Assembly (NCBI GenBank): GCA_025450575.1
Contig: JANWHE010000014.1
Coordinates: 1-40,147 of the forward strand
Length of the DNA stretch: 40,147 nucleotides
From: Candidatus Saccharimonadales bacterium
Lineage (GTDB): Bacteria; Patescibacteriota; Saccharimonadia; Saccharimonadales; UBA10212
Reading direction: 5' to 3'
A program made the translations under genes and the position numbers. How positions within the stretch are numbered: position 1 is the stretch's first letter; the number at the start of each line of letters is the position of its first letter. Positions 24,938-34,644 of this stretch are shown in pieces. Below the pieces are notes generated by a model. That model searched no databases, was not told the DNA's origin, and saw nothing but the letters and a program-made list of their open reading frames with translations.

Positions 24938-25084
24938 TTTAAATGTCCTTTCTTGATTAATTGCTGTGTGCCGTAGCCCAACAACAATCTTTACCGGCGC
25001 TCCCTTTTTAGATGTTTAGTGTTGCAGTCGTCTAGTTACCTTTAAGTATACGCTTAAAGAGTTAATTAAGCTAATTGGCCATGG

Positions 25085-26281
25085 TCAGCTAAAGAAGTCC
25101 GTGTTGGCCAGTTCGTCGGGCAGGAAGCCGCGGGTGTCTTTGAAGCCGGCTTCCCATTTGTAGCCTTCGTTGTAGCCTAGATCTTTCATTAGTTTGGTCG
25201 GGGCGTTGCGCAGGTGCAGGGGCACCGGCGCGTCCGGAAATTGCCTGGCGGCGGCTTGGGCATTATTCATGGCATTAGTAATATCGCGAGATTTTGGTGC
25301 TTTGGACAAAACCGTGGCGCAGTGGAACAGGTTATATTGGCACTCCGGCATTCCGATACGCTCGACCGCCAGAAATGTTGAGACGGCCAGGTTAAGCGCC
25401 GCCGGCGCGGCCATGCCTATGTCTTCGCTGGCAAATACCACCATCCGGCGGGCTATAAACTTGGGGTCTTCGCCGGCCTGCAGCATGCGGGCCATATAAT
25501 AAAGCGCCGCGCTGGCATCGCCACCGCGCATCGATTTTATAAACGCGCTGATGATGTTGTAGTGCATCTCGCCGGCTTTGTCATAACCCGGCACCCGCCG
25601 CTGGGCGGCGGCCTCGACGATTTCTTTGGTGATGTTCCCTTTGCCGGCCAGCCGGGCGGCTAGCTCCAAGTTATTCAGCGCTATGCGGGCATCGCCGCCA
25701 GACAGCTCGGCTAGCAGCCCGATACTAGTCTTGGGCAGCCGTTTAACAGATAGTTTCTCGGCTTTGGCGGCCCGTTTGATAATCTCCGTAATATCCTCTT
25801 TGGACAGCGGCTCCAGCACTATCACCCGGCTGCGGCTGAGCAGCGGCGTAATGACTTCGAAGCTGGGGTTCTCGGTCGTGGCGCCGATGAGAGTTATCAG
25901 CCCGGATTCGACATGCGGCAAAAAAGCGTCCTGCTGAGCCTTGTTGAAACGGTGTATTTCGTCGACGAATAAAACGGTTTTGCGCGGGGCTTGGGTGGTA
26001 TCGCCCTGCTCGTTATGTTTAGCCCGTTCCACGACTTTCGTAACATCAGCCTTGCCGGCGGTGACCGCCGATATCTCTATAAAGTCGGCGTCTAACTCGT
26101 TGGCGATAATCCGAGCAAGCGTAGTCTTACCGCTGCCCGGCGGTCCCCAGAATATCAGGCTGAAGGGCTGGCCGCCGGCCACCAGCTTATTAAGTAGCTT
26201 GTCTTGGCCAACGACCTGTTCCTGGCCGACGACATCGCCGAGTTTTTGCGGCCGCATCCGTTCCGCTAAAGGTCTCTCCAT
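25085..26281 (-). CDS. rarA: Replication-associated recombination protein RarA/MgsA (AAA+ ATPase)
   Basis: [22 protein letters not shown], Walker [12 protein letters not shown], Walker [24 protein letters not shown]-terminal GYNEGYKW. Confidence 0.94.
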   Translation of the reverse strand: MERPLAERMRPQKLGDVVGQEQVVGQDKLLNKLVAGGQPFSLIFWGPPGSGKTTLARIIANELDADFIEISAVTAGKADVTKVVERAKHNEQGDTTQAPRKTVLFVDEIHRFNKAQQDAFLPHVESGLITLIGATTENPSFEVITPLLSRSRVIVLEPLSKEDITEIIKRAAKAEKLSVKRLPKTSIGLLAELSGGDARIALNNLELAARLAGKGNITKEIVEAAAQRRVPGYDKAGEMHYNIISAFIKSMRGGDASAALYYMARMLQAGEDPKFIARRMVVFASEDIGMAAPAALNLAVSTFLAVERIGMPECQYNLFHCATVLSKAPKSRDITNAMNNAQAAARQFPDAPVPLHLRNAPTKLMKDLGYNEGYKWEAGFKDTRGFLPDELANTDFFS

Positions 26282-26341
26282 ACTTATAAGTATAAGGCGG
26301 GTAGCTTACCTAAACACAAGCGTAGTATCCTTAATGTTGAT

Positions 26342-26896
26342 ATGCGAGGGTTGAAGCGGTTATCTTCCTTAAAAAAACCGAGGGTCTTTATCCCCTTGCT
26401 GATAGGCGCCCTGGTGCTTTTGGCCGCCGTATCGGCAATCCGCAACCTCAATTCTCCCGCCCAGGGCACGGTGACGACCCAGCTGACCGATAATACGCCG
26501 ACGCCGCCGGCGCAAAAGACTTTTACGGATAGCTACATAAGTTTCAGCTATCCATATATCTATAGCGTCCAGCCGGTCCAGAAAGATAAGCAGGCTTTAG
26601 ATGCCGTGAGCCTGATAGCCAGCCAGCGCCGCGACCAGTTCGTGTCCTTGTCTTTGGCGCGCGAAAGCTTAGCCGGCGATTCCGGAGTCAGCTACCGCAA
26701 GGCCCATCCGGAACTCTACAAGACCGTTTCGTCAACTCCCCAGTCAATTATTTTCGCGAGAAATGACGATACGGAATACACCGGCTTCATCGTTCACGGC
26801 GACGAGGTCCTGTCGGTCAGTTTAAGTACGGTAGGAACCGCCGACTTAAGTAAGGACTACGGCCAGATAGTGGACAGTTTGGTGTGGCGGCAGTGA
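26342..26896 (+). CDS. Hypothetical membrane-anchored protein
   Basis: N-terminal TM (VFIPLLIGALVLLAAVSAI), then an extracytoplasmic domain. Confidence 0.65.
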   Translation: MRGLKRLSSLKKPRVFIPLLIGALVLLAAVSAIRNLNSPAQGTVTTQLTDNTPTPPAQKTFTDSYISFSYPYIYSVQPVQKDKQALDAVSLIASQRRDQFVSLSLARESLAGDSGVSYRKAHPELYKTVSSTPQSIIFARNDDTEYTGFIVHGDEVLSVSLSTVGTADLSKDYGQIVDSLVWRQ

Positions 26897-26921
26897 TATA
26901 CTTTTTAAAGATGGGGGTCAG

Positions 26922-27965
26922 ATGCTAAGGTCGCTGTTTACTTCTTTGGTCGCTGGCGGTTTATTCTTCGCCGTGCTGCCTTCCACCACCAATTACCAGC
27001 TGAACAGCTACGGGTTCGGCAGTGGCGGCACTTCTAACTCCAGTACTTCGAATTATTCATTGGAAGGCCTGACCGGCGAAATCAATAGTCAGGCCGACGC
27101 CACATCATCTTATAATTTAAAACCTGGTTTTACTCAGACCCAGCAGGCCAGCGTGCCAAAAGTGACGATCACCAACCCCAGCAACTACTACGATAAGCTG
27201 CATTTCGTCATCGACCAGCAGAACAACCCGGCGGACGCGCTTTACGCCCTGCAGGTCTGCGTGGGTAGCGGCTTCCCCTGCGGCAGCCCGCTGTACGTCA
27301 AAGCCGATAATACTTTAGGCGCAACGCTTACGACCGCGGATTATCAGCTATACATGGCGTGGGGCGGCAGCGGCGGCGGCAATATCATAGGCCTGAGCCC
27401 AGGGACGACTTACTACGTCCACGCCAAGGCTACGCAGGGCAAGTTCACGGAAAGCGCTTACGGCCCTTCCTCCAATGCCGCCACCTCTGCCCAGCAGATC
27501 AGCTTCTGCCTGTATACCATCAGCTGCGGCAGCGGCAATACCGTCAGTTTCAGCGGCCTGCTGGCCGGCACGCCGGCTAACGGTTCGAATAATATTGGGG
27601 TTGATTTTTCGACTAATGCTGACTCCGGCGGCAGCATCTACATATATTCCAATAACGGCGCGCTGGTCAGCACGACCCATCCCGGCAGCCCGATAACCTC
27701 GGCTACCGCCGATTTAAGTTCCGCCAGCCAAGGGTTTGGGGCGCGGGTAGCCAGCACTACTTTACTATCAGCCGTAACTCCTTATGATGGCAGTGGCAGC
27801 CAAGTGGGCGGCCTAGCCACCACTGTAGCTACCATCCTGGATGCCGCGGCGCCGGTCAGCGGCGGCACGGCCGCTATCCAGCTCCAGGCCAAGGTGTCTA
27901 ATACGACGCTGGCGGCTACCGACTACGGCGATATCATAACGGTAATAGCCGCGGCCCGGTTCTAG
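26922..27965 (+). CDS. Secreted surface protein with C-terminal WxL-like beta domain
   Basis: Signal-like N-terminus, Ser/Thr/Gly-rich beta region; ends SNTTLAATDYGDIITVIAAARF, matching the 28053 gene. Confidence 0.65.
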   Translation: MLRSLFTSLVAGGLFFAVLPSTTNYQLNSYGFGSGGTSNSSTSNYSLEGLTGEINSQADATSSYNLKPGFTQTQQASVPKVTITNPSNYYDKLHFVIDQQNNPADALYALQVCVGSGFPCGSPLYVKADNTLGATLTTADYQLYMAWGGSGGGNIIGLSPGTTYYVHAKATQGKFTESAYGPSSNAATSAQQISFCLYTISCGSGNTVSFSGLLAGTPANGSNNIGVDFSTNADSGGSIYIYSNNGALVSTTHPGSPITSATADLSSASQGFGARVASTTLLSAVTPYDGSGSQVGGLATTVATILDAAAPVSGGTAAIQLQAKVSNTTLAATDYGDIITVIAAARF

Positions 27966-27985
27966 GCTGTGTAAAAAAACCGGGC
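27954..27985 (+). other. 8-bp perfect stem (GCCCGGTT…AACCGGGC) spanning the stop codon of the 26922 gene
   Basis: Inverted repeat read directly; not followed by a U-tract. Confidence 0.6.
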
Positions 27986-27993
27986 AATAGTAG

Positions 27994-28023
27994 TTGACAA
28001 AGGCCTATAAGCTCAAGCAAAAT
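27994..28023 (+). promoter_or_regulatory. Putative promoter for the 28053 gene (-35 TTGACA, 18 bp, -10 CAAAAT)
   Basis: Perfect -35 with a weak -10 upstream of the ORF. Confidence 0.45.
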
Positions 28024-28052
28024 GATTATCTAGGAGAATAAAAAACCAAAAA

Positions 28053-29093
28053 ATGAAAAATCTGACTTCCCATTATAGCCGCTGGAAAGCGCTTGCAGCG
28101 GTATTCGTATTGCTTCTTGTAGCCCAAGTATTAATTCTGTTACCCCGGGCCTCGGCCGCGACCCTGACGAATACCTATGTCCGCCTGGACCGGCTGTCAG
28201 CTGACACCGCCACGTCTTTTAGGCTGGTATTTAAGACCGCCGGCGCCGGGGCGACATCCGTCACCGTTGATTTCACCGCCGCGTGGGCATCAGCCTCCGG
28301 CTCCGTAAATGCCACTCAATCGGTTTCCTCAGCTTCTTGCGCCGCCGATACCGGCGCTACGGCTTTGCCCGGCAGCATAACCGCCGCCGGCGCTGGCAAC
28401 GTCGTTACTATCAGCAGCGTTACGGCTTTATCGGCCACAACAGCCTACTGCGTAGATTTAACCAGCACTTCGGCCGTGACCAATCCATCGGCCGGCACCT
28501 ATAGTCCAATAGTCACCGCTGGCAGCGATTCAACGAACACTACCATAGATATTGTCGGCAGCAACGCCGACCAGATTGGCGTAACCGCCAGCGTCGGCGA
28601 AAGCTTCACCTTCTCGCTGTCCTCTAACTCAGCCGCTCTTGGCGCCTTGTCAGCAGCCGGTCCTACAAAACTGGGTTCGCCCATCAGCGCCACGGTCAGC
28701 ACCAATGCCGCCGGCGGCTGGCAGATGTGGGCCGCCGACCCGGCTGGCACGCCCGGACTGCATTCCACGACGGCCAACCATACTATCGGTTACAGCCCGG
28801 CAGCCGGCGCCGCAGCCTCGGCTTTATCTACCGGAGTTGAAGGATACAACCTGGGCAGCGGGACGATAGGCGGCACTACTTGCGGCACACCTACCTACGG
28901 TAACTTTGCTTCGGGCGGAGTCAACTACAAAGGCAGCGGCCTGGACAACACCTTAAGGAGCCTGGTTTCAGCTACCGGCGCAGCCGATACCTGCGCTTTG
29001 CCGTTGACCACCAACGCTTCCATCAGCAACACCACACCCGCCGCTACTGACTACGCCAGCACTATCACCGTAGTCGCAGCCGGATTGTTCTAA
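28053..29093 (+). CDS. Secreted WxL-like surface protein
   Basis: Signal peptide (VLLLVAQVLILLPRASAAT); TNAAGGWQMWAADPAGTPGLHS; C-terminus ATDYASTITVVAAGLF paralogous to the previous gene. Confidence 0.68.
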   Translation: MKNLTSHYSRWKALAAVFVLLLVAQVLILLPRASAATLTNTYVRLDRLSADTATSFRLVFKTAGAGATSVTVDFTAAWASASGSVNATQSVSSASCAADTGATALPGSITAAGAGNVVTISSVTALSATTAYCVDLTSTSAVTNPSAGTYSPIVTAGSDSTNTTIDIVGSNADQIGVTASVGESFTFSLSSNSAALGALSAAGPTKLGSPISATVSTNAAGGWQMWAADPAGTPGLHSTTANHTIGYSPAAGAAASALSTGVEGYNLGSGTIGGTTCGTPTYGNFASGGVNYKGSGLDNTLRSLVSATGAADTCALPLTTNASISNTTPAATDYASTITVVAAGLF

Positions 29094-29110
29094 AGACACC
29101 TGAATCAAGA

Positions 29111-29135
29111 AACGCCGGAAAAATCGGCGTTTTTT
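29111..29135 (+). terminator. Rho-independent terminator AACGCCG-GAAAAAT-CGGCGTT TTTT
   Basis: 7-bp GC-rich stem followed by a T-run just after the 28053 gene. Confidence 0.88.
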
Positions 29136-29188
29136 GATGTCTTTTGTCCGATTATTACTGTAAAATCTAAAGCAATATGAGGGGTTAC

Positions 29189-30253
29189 ATGGGAGCTTTT
29201 AAGACAGTGGTCATGGCCGCGTTGCTGGTCATTGGGCTGCCGGCCGCCGCTTTAGCCCAGGCGGCGCCGACCGAAGGCGTATCACTACAAATATCCCCTT
29301 TGCCAATCGAATTAACCGCCCAGCCTGGCGCTTCGACCGCTACCGACCTGCGGGTCCGTAACGCCGGCAGCCAGGACGAACAGCTGCAGGTCCGCCTTTT
29401 GAAAGTCAGCGCCGACGATAACGGCAATGTCCACCTGACCCAGCCGGGCGCCAATGACGAACTGGTCCAATGGGTGAATTTTTCCAAAACTGTCTTTGAC
29501 GCCCCGCCCGGCCAGTGGCAGGACATAACTATGACAATCAATCTGCCTAAAACGGCGGCTTTCGGCTATTATTTCGCCGTCGAATACCTGCGAGCTAATA
29601 CCGAGCAGGCCCAGCCCGGAAAAGCCGTGGCCCGCGGCGCGGTAGCGACTTTCATACTGCTGAACGCCCAGGCTCCCGGCGCCAGCCGCCAAGCCAAGAT
29701 AGTAAGCTTTAGCGCCGACCGCAAATCTTACGAATTCCTGCCGGCGAATTTCACAATTAAGATACGTTCTACCGGCAATGTCCATGTGGCGCCCCACGGT
29801 AATATCTTCATCCTGCACGGGAAGAAACAGATAAGCTCAATCCCGGTCAACGCCGTCGAAGGCAATATCCTGCCTGGTTCCAGCCGGTTTTTCCAGGCCA
29901 GCTGGAACGACGGCTTCCCTGTTTATATAGCCAAAAATAATAATGGCGCGCCGGTTTTTGACAAGAACGGCAACCAGGCAAAAACGCTGAAATGGGATTT
30001 TTCTAAAGCCAATCACCTGCGTTTCGGACATTATACGGCCCATCTGGTAATGGTCTACGACAACGGGACGCGAGACGTGCCCATGGACGCTTTCGTCAGT
30101 TTCTGGGTAATCCCTTGGCGGATAATCGGCGCGGCTCTGCTGATCCTTATCTTTATCGGCATCGGCTTATGGTCCAGCTTCCGCAAGACCGGGCGCTTCT
30201 TAAAGCGCCAGACCGGGCGCGTCAAAAAGAGCAGCCCTAAGCGTGATGCTTAA
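29189..30253 (+). CDS. DUF916 (WxL-interacting)-like protein with C-terminal TM anchor
   Basis: Signal peptide, Ig-like N-domain (VSLQISPLPIELTAQPGASTATDLRVRNAGSQ), C-terminal TM and basic tail. SD GAGGGG favours the ATG at 29189 over 29177. Confidence 0.7.
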   Translation: MGAFKTVVMAALLVIGLPAAALAQAAPTEGVSLQISPLPIELTAQPGASTATDLRVRNAGSQDEQLQVRLLKVSADDNGNVHLTQPGANDELVQWVNFSKTVFDAPPGQWQDITMTINLPKTAAFGYYFAVEYLRANTEQAQPGKAVARGAVATFILLNAQAPGASRQAKIVSFSADRKSYEFLPANFTIKIRSTGNVHVAPHGNIFILHGKKQISSIPVNAVEGNILPGSSRFFQASWNDGFPVYIAKNNNGAPVFDKNGNQAKTLKWDFSKANHLRFGHYTAHLVMVYDNGTRDVPMDAFVSFWVIPWRIIGAALLILIFIGIGLWSSFRKTGRFLKRQTGRVKKSSPKRDA

Positions 30254-31175
30254 GCGATGCCTGTCGGTCTTAATCGTCTGTGCCGGCGTGATGGCCGTGC
30301 ATTCCTCGCTTGCCGTGGCCGCCGGCCCCCAGGGCGTAACGGTTTCCCCGGCTTTCCAGCAGGTAAGTATACTGGCGGGCGAAACTCAGCACCCCGTAAG
30401 TTTTACTATCACCAATGACGAGCCGGTAGCCCAGACTTTCAACTTATCGGCTGCCGACTTCAATACCTTGGGCGAGTCCGGCGGCCTATTCTTCGTCGGC
30501 ACCAACCCCACGGCCCTGCAGAAAAAATATGGTTTAGCCGAATGGTTCAGCCTGCCCCAGAGTTCCATAACCCTCCAGCCGAAGCAAAGCCAGACCATCC
30601 AGGCCGAGATACTTAACTTGCCGGGCATGGCGGCCGGCGGCCATTACGGAGCGCTTTTACTGTCGGCCGAAACCGGCCAAACGGCGCAAGGCGGCAATGT
30701 CAGCCTGCACCCGATTGCTTCGTCATTGATGTTCGTCACCAAGACCGGCGGTGATGTCCACAGTTTGCTGCTTAACAGCGTGTCATCGGACCGCAGCTTG
30801 TTCAAGCTGCCAAGTTCCGTCAGCCTGCGCTTTTATAACAATGGCAATACCCACGTGGTGCCGCGCGGCGTCATCAAGCTGACGACCGCTGGCGGCAAAC
30901 TCATCGCTCAAGGCATCATCAACCAGGATTCCAATATAATCTTGCCCCAGACTTACCGGCAGCTACATGTTCCGCTGACGAAATTCGCCGGAGCCAGCGC
31001 TATTAGTAAATACGACTTGAAAGTGGACTTTAGGTTTGACGGTATCAGCCAGTACCGAGAATACCGATCCAGTTTTTGGCGGATAGACCCCGGCTTGCTA
31101 GGCGGTCTGGCGATGGCCGCCGGCGCGGCCCTTATCCTGGCTTATAAACGATATCGCATAGGCATTAAAAAGTAA
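30243..31175 (+). CDS. Second DUF916-like Ig-fold protein with C-terminal TM anchor
   Basis: GVTVSPAFQQVSILAGETQHPVSFTITNDEPVAQTFNLSAADF, GGHYGALLLSAE, C-terminal TM; overlaps the previous gene. Confidence 0.7.
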   Translation: MMLKRCLSVLIVCAGVMAVHSSLAVAAGPQGVTVSPAFQQVSILAGETQHPVSFTITNDEPVAQTFNLSAADFNTLGESGGLFFVGTNPTALQKKYGLAEWFSLPQSSITLQPKQSQTIQAEILNLPGMAAGGHYGALLLSAETGQTAQGGNVSLHPIASSLMFVTKTGGDVHSLLLNSVSSDRSLFKLPSSVSLRFYNNGNTHVVPRGVIKLTTAGGKLIAQGIINQDSNIILPQTYRQLHVPLTKFAGASAISKYDLKVDFRFDGISQYREYRSSFWRIDPGLLGGLAMAAGAALILAYKRYRIGIKK

Positions 31176-31197
31176 TATCCGGGCAACCATTCTCTCA

Positions 31198-31226
31198 TTG
31201 TAACTAAGGGGTTATCCTGTTATGCT
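31198..31226 (+). promoter_or_regulatory. Putative promoter (-35 TTGTAA, 17 bp, -10 TATGCT) for the 31286 gene
   Basis: Read directly in the intergenic region. Confidence 0.4.
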
Positions 31227-31285
31227 TATACTGACCATTTATATTGACCTTTTAGGGGTTTAGAAAACATACACGCGCGGCAGAA

Positions 31286-33286
31286 ATGCGTAAAAAGTTT
31301 TTACTTATCGGGTTCTTGGGACTGGCGCTGGGACTTCTCGGCTTATTGTGCGTGGGGCCTAAAACGGCGCTGGCGGCCAACCCTACGACCGTCAACTTTC
31401 AGGGGAAAGTCGTTAATTCTGACGGTACTAACGTAACGGACGGGACTTATAGTTTCGTTTTTAGGATTTATAACACCTCTTCGCCGACACCGACGACAGC
31501 TTGCTCCGGCGACGCGACCTGCCTGTTTGAAGAGACCCAAAGCAGCGTTTCGGTCACTAGCGGTACTTTCCAGGTGGAGCTGGGATCGACCTGTAGCGGC
31601 GGTCTGGTGGCGTCTAATAGTTGTACCAAAAGCGCGGCCGGCGGATTGAACTTCAGCAGCAATAACTCGCTTTACCTGACCTTGCAGTTCAATGGCGATA
31701 CCTCTGGCACTCATGGTGGTTTTATGTGGCCGGTAATTCATCTGACATCCGCTCCTTATGCTTATTACGCCGATAACGCTGGCACGCTCACTGGGCTGCC
31801 GGCCGGCAGTTTCGTGCAGCTGGCCCAAGGCTTGCAGACAGACTCCTCGTCCAGCAACGCTTCTATCGCTATCAACAAGACCGGTACCACGGCCAACATA
31901 GTAACTCTGCAAAGGGGTGGCACAAGCGTTCTAACGGTGGATAACGGCGGCGCCTTATCTATTACGCCGGTGGGCAATAACATTGGAGCAATTATCCGGC
32001 AAACCACTGGGACAGCAACCAGCGGAAATATATTTGATATCCAGGGCGCGAATACCACCAGCCACTTCATACAAGTTACCGAAACAGCCGCCAACCAGGG
32101 TTCAATTAGTATTACCTCTCTGGGTTCCAACGGCCTGACCCTGCAATCCGGCAGCGGTACAGTGACACTGGGAAGCAGTACCGTCCTGACCGCCAGCGCC
32201 GGGCTGCAGGTGTCCTCGGGCAGCGGCAACCTGACATTGGATGCCGCCGGAGGCACGATAGCGCTGGGCGCGAACACCTTGTCGGTAGTGTTCACAAAAA
32301 CAGGGACGGCGGTGATAGACGCCGCCAGTGGACAGGAACTTGATCTGGGCGCCGCGGCCAGCGCACACACCACTAAGGTGGGTTCAAGCGGCGGCGGCTC
32401 AACCACAACAGTCCAATCCGGCACCGGTGGTATAAACCTACTACCTGATGGCGGCACTAACACCGGCGCGATAGTCAAACCGACCAATGACTCCACCAAA
32501 GCTTTTCAAGTACAGACCGCCGGCGGCAACGCCGTTTTGGGTGTCGCTACATCGACTACCGAAGCCAGTAACTTCGTATCTCTGGGATTGTCCAGCAACC
32601 TCAACGGTCGCCTGTTATTCAATAACTCCGCTGGCACCAACGCCATCACGCTTCAAGCCCAAGCCGTGAATCCGGGCAGTTCCTTTAGCTTGCAACTACC
32701 GACCGCGCTGCCGGGAGCCAGCAACTACTGCGTTGTCAGCAGCAACTTGGGTACTCTGAGCTTTTTGCCCTGCGGCGCCGGATCCACGGCTACCGTGACC
32801 TTATCGCCAGAATTTTTCAGCTCGGTAATGTCGGGGGTCGGCGGCAGCAATATCGGCACTATGACCAGTGATTACTGTGCCGGATCCAGTAAGTTCCCCA
32901 GCGGCGTCAATACCTCGGTCTGTACGGTTTCAACGGACGAGCATAATTACTATTCCTGGACGGCCAACAGCGGCAACAGTTATGACATCTTTGTCCGCTG
33001 GTCGGTGCCCCAAGACTTCGCCAGTTTTTCCTCTGGCAGTTTCAATTACTGGAAAACCGCGGCTGGCGATACCGTAACTATGAACGTTTATCCAGGTTCC
33101 AGCACGGCCTGCGCTACTCAGTCGGCCAGCGGGACAAGCGCCGCCTGGGCTTCCCAATCCATAACTATGACCGGCTGCTCGCCGAGCGCCGGCGGCGTTA
33201 TCACTATCGACATCCATCTGGCGATCGGCACCAACGGCGACTTTGCCCGTATAGGTGAGATAGCGCTGGGTTATAACCGGAAGTAG
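31286..33286 (+). CDS. Large secreted fibre-like surface protein
   Basis: Signal peptide; NPTTVNFQGKVVNSDGTNVTDGTYSFVFRIYN module; repetitive beta-rich central region; distinct C-terminal beta domain. Confidence 0.72.
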   Translation: MRKKFLLIGFLGLALGLLGLLCVGPKTALAANPTTVNFQGKVVNSDGTNVTDGTYSFVFRIYNTSSPTPTTACSGDATCLFEETQSSVSVTSGTFQVELGSTCSGGLVASNSCTKSAAGGLNFSSNNSLYLTLQFNGDTSGTHGGFMWPVIHLTSAPYAYYADNAGTLTGLPAGSFVQLAQGLQTDSSSSNASIAINKTGTTANIVTLQRGGTSVLTVDNGGALSITPVGNNIGAIIRQTTGTATSGNIFDIQGANTTSHFIQVTETAANQGSISITSLGSNGLTLQSGSGTVTLGSSTVLTASAGLQVSSGSGNLTLDAAGGTIALGANTLSVVFTKTGTAVIDAASGQELDLGAAASAHTTKVGSSGGGSTTTVQSGTGGINLLPDGGTNTGAIVKPTNDSTKAFQVQTAGGNAVLGVATSTTEASNFVSLGLSSNLNGRLLFNNSAGTNAITLQAQAVNPGSSFSLQLPTALPGASNYCVVSSNLGTLSFLPCGAGSTATVTLSPEFFSSVMSGVGGSNIGTMTSDYCAGSSKFPSGVNTSVCTVSTDEHNYYSWTANSGNSYDIFVRWSVPQDFASFSSGSFNYWKTAAGDTVTMNVYPGSSTACATQSASGTSAAWASQSITMTGCSPSAGGVITIDIHLAIGTNGDFARIGEIALGYNRK

Positions 33287-33287
33287 C

Positions 33288-34571
33288 ATGAAGTTAAGAA
33301 GAACGGTTAAAGTACGTACCGAAAAACGGCCGAGAGGATTCAGGAACTGGGCATTACTGCTGGTTATCATAATAGGGATCGCGCTTTACAGCCTAAGTCC
33401 TTTTACGCCGTGGGCCCAGGCCTCGGCGCTGAGTTTTGTCTGCGCCAGTTCGGCGGCGGCTACCAGCACGGCCGCCTGCGCCGGCGAACAGGCCGGAGAT
33501 CTGCTGGTAGTGGCCGCCTATGACAGCGGCAGCGGTACGGTACCTACAACCCCCGCGGGGTTCACTAGCATAGATAACGTAAGCCAGGGGACTGGTTCTC
33601 CATCCGGCCGGGCGGCGCTGGGCGCCGGCTGGTCCACCGCCGCAAGTACCACAAGTGGCAGTGGTACTTGGACCAACGCCAATGACGTAGCCATGATGGT
33701 CTACCGCGGCCAGAACGCTTCGCCTATCGGCAACGACACTACCTCCAATGTCAACACTAGCTCGATACCCTACGCCGCCGATGCCCTGACCGCGACGGAC
33801 GGCTCTTCGTGGTTCGCCGCTTTCGGCGCCCGCAACACCGGCGACGCCGGCATGGCGACGGCGCCTACCGGCATGACTAACCGCACTTCCAGCCCCGCTA
33901 CACCAGTCATTGCCGGACACGACACCAATGGTCCGACCGGCAGTAGCTACGCCGGAGGTACGGTTAGCGGCTTTGGTTCTTCTACCCGAGGACTGAGTAT
34001 CGTTATAGAGTTGAAAGCGGCGCCGACTATCACTGTCAGCTCCTCAGGCTCACTCGTTCCCTATCTGAGCGCCAATACGACTCAGGATTTCGCGGGCGGT
34101 GCCTTTACCTTGATCCGCGATGTCGGGACCGCCAGCGTGACCAGTATCAAGGTTCATAACTCCGGCTCCATCAATGCCCAGACCGATCTGGTGAATATGA
34201 TTATCTACTACAAACAGGAGGCGGCTTGTGAGACGACGCTGCCAGGCTCGGCGATCCAGTTCAATTCCACGCCCGGCAGCTTTAACGCCAGCGGCGACTC
34301 CACCGTGACCGGCGCTATCAGTGTCAGCACTAGTCAGGTCTGTGTTTACGTTACCTTAGACGTCGGAGCAGGGGCGTCGCCGGCTCAGACAATAATTTTG
34401 CAGATAACCAACCCTTCGACCGACCTGATAGTTTCAACGGGAACTGTCGGGCCGGCATCGAATGTCGCTATCGCCGGCTCCATTAAGGTAGCTCCGACTA
34501 CGGACATCGAACTGGGAGGCGGCGAGTGGTTCGGGAGCGGAGCCAAACAGCCGTTCTACTGGGCGCGATAG
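33288..34571 (+). CDS. Secreted or membrane-anchored surface protein
   Basis: N-terminal TM (WALLLVIIIGIALYSLSPF), Ser/Thr/Gly-rich beta domains; one nt after the preceding gene. Confidence 0.68.
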   Translation: MKLRRTVKVRTEKRPRGFRNWALLLVIIIGIALYSLSPFTPWAQASALSFVCASSAAATSTAACAGEQAGDLLVVAAYDSGSGTVPTTPAGFTSIDNVSQGTGSPSGRAALGAGWSTAASTTSGSGTWTNANDVAMMVYRGQNASPIGNDTTSNVNTSSIPYAADALTATDGSSWFAAFGARNTGDAGMATAPTGMTNRTSSPATPVIAGHDTNGPTGSSYAGGTVSGFGSSTRGLSIVIELKAAPTITVSSSGSLVPYLSANTTQDFAGGAFTLIRDVGTASVTSIKVHNSGSINAQTDLVNMIIYYKQEAACETTLPGSAIQFNSTPGSFNASGDSTVTGAISVSTSQVCVYVTLDVGAGASPAQTIILQITNPSTDLIVSTGTVGPASNVAIAGSIKVAPTTDIELGGGEWFGSGAKQPFYWAR

Positions 34572-34644
34572 TCATAATTGTCTGAAAAATCACATCGGAC
34601 TTAAGTTCTTTTAGGCTATACTTATAAAGTACTTAGGAGGTTTT

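Noticed and set aside
31765-32499. 244-aa minus-strand ORF inside the fibre-protein gene
   Set aside because: Shadow of a repetitive Ser/Thr/Gly coding region, rich in Pro/Val from codon complement; no start context or domain.
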